Part shown: in pieces, positions 6,084 to 14,018 of the stretch
How the letters are laid out: each line of letters starts with the position of its first letter
Numbering within the stretch: the first letter of the stretch is position 1
Assembly: GCA_002454415.1 (NCBI GenBank)
Contig: DKIT01000085.1
Span: 13,260 to 27,948 of the forward strand
Length of the DNA: 14,689 nt
Origin: Sphingobacterium sp. UBA6711
GTDB taxonomy: Bacteria > Bacteroidota > Bacteroidia > Sphingobacteriales > Sphingobacteriaceae
Direction: 5' to 3'
The notes under the pieces: generated by a model
Seen by the model: only the letters and a program-made list of their open reading frames with translations
Told to the model about the DNA's origin: nothing
The model's database searches: none
Position numbers and translations under genes: made by a program

Positions 6084-7232
6084 ATGAAAGCTAATACCAG
6101 TTACATAGCCAGACTCATTTATAAGTTTCTCCGTGGGCAAGAAACCAGCGAAGAGCGTGATTCCATTGATCATTGGAGAAAATCTGATAAAAGCAATGAT
6201 AATTTGATTGAAAGCTTTCGTGAAGCAAAGAATATTCAGCCGGATCTTAATTTGTTTGACAGCTTGGATGAAGATGGAGCCTGGCGTAATGTGCGCCGAT
6301 CCGCTGTGGAGGAAAAGAAAAACTATTGGCCCTTTTTTCGGATTGTAGCAGTATTTGTGGCAATAGTTGGGACAATAATTTTCTTTGTCAGCCAAAAGGA
6401 GAAACAAGTTGTTAACGATTCTGCTAAGTATAGTGTTGCTAAAAAGGATTTGTTACCAGCGCAATCGGGAGCTTTATTGGTTCTTGCGGATGGCTCAATC
6501 ATGCCTTTGGAAAATTCAAATAAAACCATTGATCCAAAAATTGTTGCTTTAGCCAGTAAAGATATCATTCGGAAGGATATTCCAGTTGAAGAAGCTTCGA
6601 TCCAATTTAATACACTAGTTGTGCCAAAGGGTAATTTTTATAAGTTGACTTTAGAGGATGGTACCCAAGTGTGGGTTAATGCAAGTTCTCAACTCAAATT
6701 TCCAGTAAAATTTCCTGACAAAGAACGTCGTGTAATTTTAGAGGGGGAGGCTTATTTCGAAGTTTCTCATGACACAAAGCGTCCGTTTTTTGTAGAATCC
6801 AAGGGAAATGAAGTGAAGGTCTTGGGTACACATTTCAATATCAACGCTTATGGCAATAATGTTCGAACCACATTATCTTCAGGAAGAGTACAGGTGAGTC
6901 ACTCTGGAGATGTGATCGTTCTGGAACCTGGGGAATATGCTAATCTTATTGCAGGACAACTTAGCAAGGGAAAGGCTGATTTAGAACATGACCTATCTTG
7001 GCATAACAATCAGTTCTATTTTAAGAAAGAAACAATTGTAGAGATTACTTCTACACTCTCTAAATGGTATGATATTCACGTAAAATTCAAGAAAAATGTT
7101 GCGTTAGATAAAGTGTACACTGGTAATTTTAAGCGCGATGTCAAGTTGTCTGAAGTTTTGGAAATGCTAACCTATGTCTGTGATTTGAAGTTTGAGCTTC
7201 ATGGAAAAGAATTAATTGTAGAAAATAAATAA
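6084..7232 (+). CDS. FecR-family anti-sigma factor with DUF4974 domain
   Basis: A 382-residue inner-membrane anti-sigma factor of the Bacteroidota FecR type, normal length. Residues 1-78 are the cytoplasmic sigma-binding part; one transmembrane helix lies at about 81-103 (YWPFFRIVAVFVAIVGTIIFFV). The periplasmic FecR domain is at about 175-275 (LTLEDGTQVWVNASSQLKFP, then RRVILEGEAYFEVSHD near 215-230 and VKVLGTHFNINAY near 244-256). A DUF4974 domain lies at about 305-380 (FYFKKETIVEI, LSKWYDIHVKF, YTGNF). It should receive the signal from the STN domain of the SusC transporter encoded next, and hold or release the sigma factor encoded before it. The start is fixed by spacing and by the hairpin that ends at the preceding base. 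No frameshift is seen. Confidence 0.94.
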   Translation: MKANTSYIARLIYKFLRGQETSEERDSIDHWRKSDKSNDNLIESFREAKNIQPDLNLFDSLDEDGAWRNVRRSAVEEKKNYWPFFRIVAVFVAIVGTIIFFVSQKEKQVVNDSAKYSVAKKDLLPAQSGALLVLADGSIMPLENSNKTIDPKIVALASKDIIRKDIPVEEASIQFNTLVVPKGNFYKLTLEDGTQVWVNASSQLKFPVKFPDKERRVILEGEAYFEVSHDTKRPFFVESKGNEVKVLGTHFNINAYGNNVRTTLSSGRVQVSHSGDVIVLEPGEYANLIAGQLSKGKADLEHDLSWHNNQFYFKKETIVEITSTLSKWYDIHVKFKKNVALDKVYTGNFKRDVKLSEVLEMLTYVCDLKFELHGKELIVENK

Positions 7233-7285
7233 AAGTGCTTATGTAGAAGAATAATACCTAACCTAAGAGCCTTTATATAAAAATA

Positions 7286-7313
7286 GAACAGGAATGTTGC
7301 AGCATCCCCGTTC
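7286..7313 (+). promoter_or_regulatory. Imperfect hairpin in the leader of the susC-like gene
   Basis: GAAC (7286-7289) pairs with GTTC (7310-7313), GG (7291-7292) with CC (7306-7307), and ATG (7294-7296) with CAT (7303-7305), around loop TTGCAG. An alternative pairs GGAATG (7291-7296) with CGTTCC (7309-7314). GGAATG recurs at 7315-7320, inside the palindrome TTCCGGAA (7311-7318). No U-tract follows, so termination is unlikely. It is a possible leader RNA element of the SusC/SusD genes. Confidence 0.4.
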
Positions 7314-7317
7314 CGGA

Positions 7318-7359
7318 ATGATCAAAAGGCCTAAAAAATTAAAAATGCGAATTAAGTAA
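7318..7359 (+). other. Possible 13-codon basic leader ORF upstream of the susC-like gene
   Basis: ATG at 7318 to TAA at 7357-7359 encodes MIKRPKKLKMRIK, with seven of thirteen residues Lys or Arg. It starts just after the leader hairpin and ends 27 nt before the transporter ATG. It could be a regulatory leader peptide, or a chance ORF in A-rich DNA, where Lys codons are expected. There is no Shine-Dalgarno site, and no other evidence of translation can be seen. Confidence 0.25.
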
Positions 7360-7386
7360 ACCCTATTAACCACAAAGAGTAAATGT

Positions 7387-10300
7387 ATGAATAACTTACC
7401 ATTTGGCAAAACGTGGAGATTGATACCTCATGACCCCCGGTTTTGCAAACCTTTACGTATTATGAAAATTAGTACCTGCCTTCTTTTCGCCTTTGTGACC
7501 GGAGTTCAAGCCAACGGCATTGCGCAGAAAGTTACGTTGAAGATGAAAAATGCACGGATTGAGGAAGCGCTCAATGCAATCTCCAAGCAGTCCAATTTGC
7601 AGCTATTTTATGGGGAAAATGTTGATTCAAAAGTCAGAGTCAATGTGAATTTAAAAAATGCCTCTGTGGAGGAAGCGTTGAACTCCGTCTTGCGTAGTAA
7701 TCATATTGACTATAAGATTATTGCCAATACGATATCAGTGAATGGTGATGCAGATAACGGTTCTATCTTAAATTCATTGCAACAAGTTGTTTCTGGAACG
7801 ATTAAAGATCAAAACGGGAGAGGTTTGAGTGGAGCCACTGTGTCAGTGAAGGGGACTTCCGTATCAACTCAGACAGATGAATCTGGAAATTTTAAAATTA
7901 ATGCACCAGCCAATGCTACATTGATTGTACGATTTGTTGGTTATTCATCCAAAGAAGTTGCGGTAGGAGGACGCAGCAGTATTGCTATTGAATTGGAATC
8001 TGATGAGAGACAGTTAGATGTAGTTGATGTTGTCTCTACTGGTTATCAAAATTTAAATAGAAAACTGTTTACTGGTGCGGCGACAACAATAAAGGGGTCA
8101 GATATCAAACAAGACGGTATTACCGATGTAAGTAGAATGTTGGAAGGACGTGTAGCGGGGGTGTCTGTACAAAATGTATCTGGAACTTTTGGTGCAGCAC
8201 CTAAAATACGTGTTCGTGGAGCAACATCAATTACAGGTGATAATAAGCCACTTTGGGTTGTTGATGGTGTTATTTTAGAAGATGTTGTAAATATCTCTAA
8301 TGAACAATTATCTTCTGGTGATGTCAATACACTGATTGGTTCTTCCGTCGCTGGAATTAATGCGGATGATATTGAAAGTTTTAATATTTTGAAAGATGCT
8401 GCCGCAACAGCACAATATGGTGCTAGAGCGATGAATGGTGTCGTTGTAATTACGACAAAAAAAGGAAGAATAGGAAAACCGTTAATATCGTATACAGGTA
8501 ATTTTTCAACATTTTTGAAACCGACGTATAACGATTATAATATCATGAACTCTTCGGATCAAATGTCGGTTTATTCGGAGCTGGCACGTAAAGGCTGGCT
8601 TAATCACTCGAATGCATCAAGAGCTGAAAACGGTGGTGTTTATACCAAAATGTATCATTTGATCAATTCATATAATGAAAGTAATGGGAAATTTGGCCTC
8701 GAAAATACTCCTGAAGCTCGCAACAAATTTTTAAGTAGATACGCGCTTGCTAATACGGATTGGTTTGATGTCTTGTTCAAAAACTCGCTTATGCAGGAGC
8801 ATGGTGTAAGTGTTTCTTCAGGTACTGATAAATCCCAGTTGTATATGTCGACAAGTTATTTAAACGATAATGGATGGGCCGTTGGAAATAAAGTACAGCG
8901 TTATACAACAAATATCAATGCTCTATTTAATCTTTCAGAAAAATTAACGCTTAATTTTATTACTACGGGTTCTATTCGTAATCAAAAAGCTCCCGGTACA
9001 GTAGGAAGAGTGAGTAATCCTGTTGAAGGGAAGTATTCTAGAGATTTTGATATTAACCCTTTTAGCTACGCCCTCAATACGAGCCGAACAATGACGGCCT
9101 ACGATGAAAATGGGAATAGAGAAAGTTTTACGAGAAACTTTGCTGACTTTAATATTTTAGATGAATTGGATAACAATAGTTTGGACCTGAGTATGTTGGA
9201 TTTAAAAATTCAAGGTGGTGCGAATTATAAGTTTTCCAAAAATTTCAAATATGATGTGTTAGCTTCAATGCGCTACGTTAAAAGCGGTAATGAACATAAA
9301 GTAAGGGAAAATTCGAACATGGCAAATGCTTATAGGGCAGATTACGATTCCTATGTTCAGGAGAATAACCGCTTCCTTTACCGAGATCCAGCACATCCTG
9401 AATTACAACCTGTAGTTGTACTTCCTTATGGAGGGTTTTATAATACCAGTGATGATTTTTTAAAATCATACATGGTTAGAAACTCATTTGAGTATGATAA
9501 TACTTTTAATGAAAAACACCTTGTAAATATTTATGCATTCCAAGAGTTACGCATAGCAGATCGCCAAGCCAGAAGTATGATTGGTTATGGGTATCAATAT
9601 GATAAGGGGGGAGTACCATTTATAGACCCGAATATTATAAAACAAGCTACATTGAACAATCTGAATTATTATTCAATGGGGCATAAGTATGACCGCTTTT
9701 CGGCATTTATGACACGAGCGGCATATTCTTATGATGGAAAATATTCTATCAATTTTACTGGTCGTTATGATGGATCGAACCAATTAGGAAGTTCGAAGAC
9801 AGCAAGATGGTTACCGACTTGGAATATTTCAGGAGCGTGGAATGTTGATGAAGAAGCATTCATGCAAAATCAGGATATCTTAAATAAATTAACGATTCGT
9901 GGTACTTATGGACTAACAGCTAGTCTTGGTAGTGCAACCAATTCAGCGTTAGTACTTAGGAATGGAAGTGCCTTAAGACCTTATTTAGATGAAATTGAAT
10001 CTGTAATGAATATACAGTATATCGAAAATAAGGATCTCACTTGGGAAAAACAATACGAAACCAATCTAGGTTTCGATATGAGTTTCTTCAAGAGTAAATT
10101 GAACTTGACCATTGATCTATACAATCGAAATGGTTTTGATTTGATTAGTCCTTTGCGTACTTCGGGTATCGGAGGTCAATATTTGATCACAGCCAATTAT
10201 GCGGATATGAATTCAAAAGGTATCGAGGTAACATTGAGCGGACCAATTATCAAGAACGATTCGTTCAGTTGGAGAAGCAATTTCAATTTTGGCTACAATA

Positions 10301-11043
10301 AAAACAAAGTAACGAAGTTATCAAGCCCACAGTCTATTTTTAATTTGGTGACGGCTGATGGTGGTCCTCAAGAAGGTTATCCATATCGTGGATTATACTC
10401 TGTAGAATTTACTGGATTAAATCATGATACCGGTATTCCAGAATTTATCAACGAAAAAGGAGAGAAAGGTACGAATGTTTATATGCAGAGTCTCGAAACG
10501 AAGTACCTGAAATACGAAGGGCCTACTGATCCTAAATTAACAGGAGGTTTTTATAATTCATTAAGTTATAAAGGTTTTACATTAAATGCATTATTTACAT
10601 TCTCAGCTGGCAATAAAATTAGATTAAATCCGTCATTCGGTACGTCCTATTCTGATTTAGACGCGATACCAAATGAATTTAAGGACCGATGGACAATGTC
10701 TGGAGATGAAGCAATAACAAATATTCCATCGATTTTAGATGTTGAGGCTGCTAATACGATTAGTGGACAGTATCCCTACAATACCTATAATTACTCTACG
10801 GTGAGGGTTGCGGATGGGGGATTTGTTAGGTTAAAACAGTTAGCATTGGCCTATACATTACCATCTAATTTTCTTAAATCTATCAAAGCAAATCACGCTT
10901 CAATTGGTATAACAGCGAATAACTTTTGGTTGATTTATTCAGATAAAAAATTGAAAGGTCAAGACCCTGAATTTTTTGCGTCAGGAGGAGTCGCATTACC
11001 AATACCTAAGCAATACACTTTGTCTTTAAAAGTTGGATTTTAA
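7387..11043 (+). CDS. SusC/RagA-type TonB-dependent outer-membrane transporter with N-terminal STN signalling domain
   Basis: A 1218-residue outer-membrane transporter. A 25-residue N-terminal extension precedes the signal peptide (MKISTCLLFAFVTGVQANG, about 26-44). Next come the STN domain (about 48-117, VTLKMKNARIEEALNAISKQ), a carboxypeptidase-regulatory-like beta domain (about 135-205, VSGTIKDQNGRGLSGATV), a plug (about 220-360, with RVRGATSI, PLWVVDGVIL and LKDAAATAQYGARAMNGVVVITTKKG), and the beta-barrel to the terminal Phe (LSLKVGF). The STN domain makes it a transducer that signals substrate loading to FecR. The plug starts STGYQNLNRKLFTGA rather than the commoner GYG form. ATG 7387 is kept because such extensions before the MK signal start are typical of STN-type SusC; ATG 7462 is the alternative. 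SusD follows after 14 nt. The substrate cannot be read from sequence. Confidence 0.95.
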   Translation: MNNLPFGKTWRLIPHDPRFCKPLRIMKISTCLLFAFVTGVQANGIAQKVTLKMKNARIEEALNAISKQSNLQLFYGENVDSKVRVNVNLKNASVEEALNSVLRSNHIDYKIIANTISVNGDADNGSILNSLQQVVSGTIKDQNGRGLSGATVSVKGTSVSTQTDESGNFKINAPANATLIVRFVGYSSKEVAVGGRSSIAIELESDERQLDVVDVVSTGYQNLNRKLFTGAATTIKGSDIKQDGITDVSRMLEGRVAGVSVQNVSGTFGAAPKIRVRGATSITGDNKPLWVVDGVILEDVVNISNEQLSSGDVNTLIGSSVAGINADDIESFNILKDAAATAQYGARAMNGVVVITTKKGRIGKPLISYTGNFSTFLKPTYNDYNIMNSSDQMSVYSELARKGWLNHSNASRAENGGVYTKMYHLINSYNESNGKFGLENTPEARNKFLSRYALANTDWFDVLFKNSLMQEHGVSVSSGTDKSQLYMSTSYLNDNGWAVGNKVQRYTTNINALFNLSEKLTLNFITTGSIRNQKAPGTVGRVSNPVEGKYSRDFDINPFSYALNTSRTMTAYDENGNRESFTRNFADFNILDELDNNSLDLSMLDLKIQGGANYKFSKNFKYDVLASMRYVKSGNEHKVRENSNMANAYRADYDSYVQENNRFLYRDPAHPELQPVVVLPYGGFYNTSDDFLKSYMVRNSFEYDNTFNEKHLVNIYAFQELRIADRQARSMIGYGYQYDKGGVPFIDPNIIKQATLNNLNYYSMGHKYDRFSAFMTRAAYSYDGKYSINFTGRYDGSNQLGSSKTARWLPTWNISGAWNVDEEAFMQNQDILNKLTIRGTYGLTASLGSATNSALVLRNGSALRPYLDEIESVMNIQYIENKDLTWEKQYETNLGFDMSFFKSKLNLTIDLYNRNGFDLISPLRTSGIGGQYLITANYADMNSKGIEVTLSGPIIKNDSFSWRSNFNFGYNKNKVTKLSSPQSIFNLVTADGGPQEGYPYRGLYSVEFTGLNHDTGIPEFINEKGEKGTNVYMQSLETKYLKYEGPTDPKLTGGFYNSLSYKGFTLNALFTFSAGNKIRLNPSFGTSYSDLDAIPNEFKDRWTMSGDEAITNIPSILDVEAANTISGQYPYNTYNYSTVRVADGGFVRLKQLALAYTLPSNFLKSIKANHASIGITANNFWLIYSDKKLKGQDPEFFASGGVALPIPKQYTLSLKVGF

Positions 11044-11057
11044 TAAATAATGTTAAA

Positions 11058-12524
11058 ATGAAAAGAAGAAACTTAATTCTATATATGGCGTTGTCTAGCT
11101 TATTTGTTGCAACTAGCTGTAATAAATTTCTGGAACATCAGCCCGATGATCGTACTGAACTAAATAATGCTGTTAAAGTAGCAGAATTATTAGCAAATGC
11201 ATATCCACATGGTAATTATATTACTATGGCAGAATCGATGAGTGATAATGCTGGAGATAAGGGTGGAACAACACGAGAATTACCCAATTCATCTGCTTGG
11301 AATTACGTGGATCAGGTAGATCCAAATGCCATAGATACTCCTCCATATTATTGGAATGCTTGTTATAAAGCGATAGCAGCGGCAAACTATGCACTTGAGG
11401 TAATAGATAAAGCTGGAAATACGGAAGAATATGCTGCAAGCAGAGGCGAAGCCTTGGTCGCACGTGCCTATGCTCATTTTATGCTTGTGACATTCTTTGC
11501 GAAAGCATATGATCCAGCGACTGCTAAAACGGATCTTGGTATACCTTATGTGACACTTCCGCAAAAAGTCGTCGAAGGCAGTTATACGCGTGGTACAGTT
11601 GCCAGTGTTTATGAAAATATCGAAAAAGATCTGATAGAAGGTCTCCCATTGATTAAAAACAATAAATATGTAGTTCCGAAATACCATTTCACTACACAGG
11701 CTGCTCATGCTTTTGCTACTCGTTTTTACTTATTCAAAAAAGATTACCCTAAGGTTGTTGAACATGCAGATGCTCTATACCCGGGCTCGACGATAGTAGA
11801 GGATTTACGTCCTTGGAATACAAGTTATAATTCGTTGGGATATTATGAATTGCAAGCTATTTATACCAATTCGATAGAGCCAGCTAATATTTTGCTCCAA
11901 GAATCTCAGAGTGAGTGGGGAAGAAGCTATGCTGGTTATAATTACGGTTTGAGCTCGAGTTTATTGGGCATATTTAGTCCAGCTAATAATCCTAGTGGGA
12001 AACAATTAGCGATGGCAACTAAAATTTTTGGAGGAACGGAGATGGTATACAATATTCCTAAATTCAAGGAGCATTTTGTAAAAGAATCCATTAATGCAAC
12101 CATTGGAGATCCATATAATATGGTACCATTGCTTACTTCTGAAGAGGTTTTGTTCAACAGAGCAGAAGCAAATGCGATGCTGGGAAATAGCATGCAAACT
12201 ACCAATGATCTTGATAAGTACCTTTCAAAACGTATCGTGAATTATTCAGCCGCGAACGATAAGTTCTCTTTAGAAAAGGCAAAAAACTTTTATCCGAATT
12301 TATCAGATAAAGATGCTTTAGTAGCTTCTATTCTAACTTTTAAACGAATGGAATTTATGCATGAAGGCCTGCGCTGGTTTGATATTATCCGATTGAAAAT
12401 TCCGATCGAACATGTTAGTGCTAACGGCAAGACTAAAATTACATTGGGTGCAGATGATCCAAGAAGGGTGATACAAATACCTCAGGATGCCATTGCGGCC
12501 GGACTTGAAGCCAACCCTAGGTAA
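11058..12524 (+). CDS. SusD/RagB-like substrate-binding outer-membrane lipoprotein
   Basis: A 488-residue SusD-family lipoprotein that caps the SusC barrel and binds substrate at the cell surface. A type II signal peptide MKRRNLILYMALSSLFVATSC puts the lipidated Cys at residue 21, followed by NKFLEHQPD, the usual SusD start. The N-terminal SusD-like helical domain includes YYWNACYKAIAAANYALEVID (about 97-117) and the paired helices near 125-230. The C-terminal SusD/RagB domain shows FKRMEFMHEGLRWFDIIRLKIP (about 429-450) and RRVIQIPQDAI near 470-480. It lies 14 nt after the susC-like stop. The following lipoprotein starts about 23 nt downstream, so the three are probably one transcript. Length and motifs are normal; ligand specificity is unknown. 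Confidence 0.95.
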   Translation: MKRRNLILYMALSSLFVATSCNKFLEHQPDDRTELNNAVKVAELLANAYPHGNYITMAESMSDNAGDKGGTTRELPNSSAWNYVDQVDPNAIDTPPYYWNACYKAIAAANYALEVIDKAGNTEEYAASRGEALVARAYAHFMLVTFFAKAYDPATAKTDLGIPYVTLPQKVVEGSYTRGTVASVYENIEKDLIEGLPLIKNNKYVVPKYHFTTQAAHAFATRFYLFKKDYPKVVEHADALYPGSTIVEDLRPWNTSYNSLGYYELQAIYTNSIEPANILLQESQSEWGRSYAGYNYGLSSSLLGIFSPANNPSGKQLAMATKIFGGTEMVYNIPKFKEHFVKESINATIGDPYNMVPLLTSEEVLFNRAEANAMLGNSMQTTNDLDKYLSKRIVNYSAANDKFSLEKAKNFYPNLSDKDALVASILTFKRMEFMHEGLRWFDIIRLKIPIEHVSANGKTKITLGADDPRRVIQIPQDAIAAGLEANPR

Positions 12525-12547
12525 TGTTAACTTTTAAAAATAGAATT

Positions 12548-13987
12548 ATGAAAAAGAATTTTAAAAATATATTTTTTCTGCTGCTTGTGTCTTCGATGAT
12601 TTTCGGATGTAGTGATAAAGACACGCTGACGTCGGATATTGTTGGCTTAGGGGGAGATACTTGGGCTAAAACTGAAGTCGATGACTGGATAAGTAAAAAC
12701 TTCACGACACCCTATAATATCGAGGTAAAATACAAATGGGACAGATCCGAATTACCAGAGATATATAAGAATGTAATTCCAGTGCAAGAGGGTTTGGTCA
12801 TTCCAGTAATGGATATTATCAAGAAAACTTGGATTGATCCTTATGTGGCTATTAAGGGGGAGAATTTCATGAAAAAATACACTCAAAAGCAGTTTTTTCT
12901 AGCCGGAAGCCCTTCCTATAATAGTAACGGTACTATTACGCTGGGTACTGCTGAAGCTGGACGGAAAATTGTTTTGCTAGACCTGAATACATTTGATCCA
13001 GATAACAAGCCTGCGGTACGACAAATATTGCATACAATGCACCATGAATTTGGGCACGTACTAAACCAAAATATCGCTGTAACGCCTGATTACCAGAGGA
13101 TAACTCCTTCAGACTATACGGCGACTTGGTTCAATATTTTTAGGGGAGCGTACGATAGCGACCCTATTTTGGATAAGATCCTGTATGAAGCCGACTTTTG
13201 GGGTAAGGGTTTTGTGACGCCGTATGCCAGATCCAACAAAGATGATGATTTTGTTGAAACCTTATCTACACTACTTGAAGGCGGAGACGCTTATTATAAT
13301 AATATCGTCAATAACTTATTTGTTTATGAAGGGCAATATATTAAACGAAATGGTAAAGGTATTTATGAGCAAAATACCGATGCGAGAAATAAACTTTTAA
13401 AAAAGAAAGCGATCGTAACCACTTACATGAAAAATGAATGGGGAATTACGTTATCTGATCTACAAATTAAAACGCAAGAGGCTATAGAGGCTAACTCCCC
13501 AACAGCAGCATTGAGCGAACTATTAGGACCTCAAAAAACTTATGGTACGATTGCCGTGAATCCTCAGAAATTATCGGGTTTATCCGCTAAATTTTTGACA
13601 GCATTCAATACTTCTAATGCCACGTTGCAAGCAAATATGGGGCTATATGTGGATAATATTTCCTTAATTTTTAGTACTGCAAATAGGGTCATTCTTCGTG
13701 TGAATTTTATGGATCCCACGGTTGCCGCTGGCGCTGGTTATAATGCTGATTTTAATTATACGATTACAAAAACAGATGGGGATTTGAAATTGACTTATAC
13801 AAATCCACAGCCAACGAATGCAAATGCGAGAGCAATAGAAGCTTCGGTGTTGCCGATTGTTAATTATTTTTCTAATCAGACTTTTACAATGAGATGGATA
13901 GATGATATCATACCGCAGTCAAAAGGGATCTTTGGAGGTTTAGTTAATAAAAACGATCCGACGTCTTATGTTTTTGGAACGTTGTAA
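12548..13987 (+). CDS. Substrate-import-associated zinc metallohydrolase lipoprotein (HExxH)
   Basis: A predicted zinc-dependent hydrolase, 479 residues from ATG 12548. That start gives a clean lipoprotein signal, MKKNFKNIFFLLLVSSMIFGC, with Cys21. The ATG at 12524 overlaps the SusD stop and would add eight residues. The active site HEFGH is at residues 166-170 (bases 13043-13057), with Glu167 the likely catalytic base. A possible third zinc ligand is Glu237 in DDFVETLSTLLEGG. The pattern matches the LP_HExxH lipoproteins that accompany SusC/SusD pairs, related to the putative zinc peptidases of PF15890. The catalytic part ends near residue 325. The remaining roughly 150 residues resemble parts of the DUF4302 protein encoded next (NRVI and GAGYNADF motifs). 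It is probably outer-membrane anchored; the substrate is unknown and may be a peptide. Confidence 0.88.
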   Translation: MKKNFKNIFFLLLVSSMIFGCSDKDTLTSDIVGLGGDTWAKTEVDDWISKNFTTPYNIEVKYKWDRSELPEIYKNVIPVQEGLVIPVMDIIKKTWIDPYVAIKGENFMKKYTQKQFFLAGSPSYNSNGTITLGTAEAGRKIVLLDLNTFDPDNKPAVRQILHTMHHEFGHVLNQNIAVTPDYQRITPSDYTATWFNIFRGAYDSDPILDKILYEADFWGKGFVTPYARSNKDDDFVETLSTLLEGGDAYYNNIVNNLFVYEGQYIKRNGKGIYEQNTDARNKLLKKKAIVTTYMKNEWGITLSDLQIKTQEAIEANSPTAALSELLGPQKTYGTIAVNPQKLSGLSAKFLTAFNTSNATLQANMGLYVDNISLIFSTANRVILRVNFMDPTVAAGAGYNADFNYTITKTDGDLKLTYTNPQPTNANARAIEASVLPIVNYFSNQTFTMRWIDDIIPQSKGIFGGLVNKNDPTSYVFGTL

Positions 13988-14018
13988 TGAAAGTAGAAGA
14001 AAAGCAAATTAGAACAAG

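Noticed and set aside
6069..6407. 112-codon minus-strand ORF opposite the start of the anti-sigma gene
   Set aside because: It lies opposite clear FecR-type coding sequence and the fecR-proximal inverted repeat; the predicted protein has no recognisable signature.
11289..11708. 139-codon minus-strand ORF opposite the SusD gene
   Set aside because: It is antisense to a well-supported SusD domain and no family features are visible.
11048..12530. The word TAATGTTAA occurs at both the susC/susD and susD/hydrolase junctions
   Set aside because: It is a 9-base AT-rich word built around stop and start codons; two occurrences are expected by chance in this composition and its position relative to the real start differs.
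12524..12547. Upstream ATG for the metallohydrolase, overlapping the SusD stop (TAATG)
   Set aside because: The ATG at 12548 begins a standard charged-hydrophobic-Cys lipoprotein signal; the eight extra residues only lengthen its N-region. Coupled initiation at 12524 remains possible.
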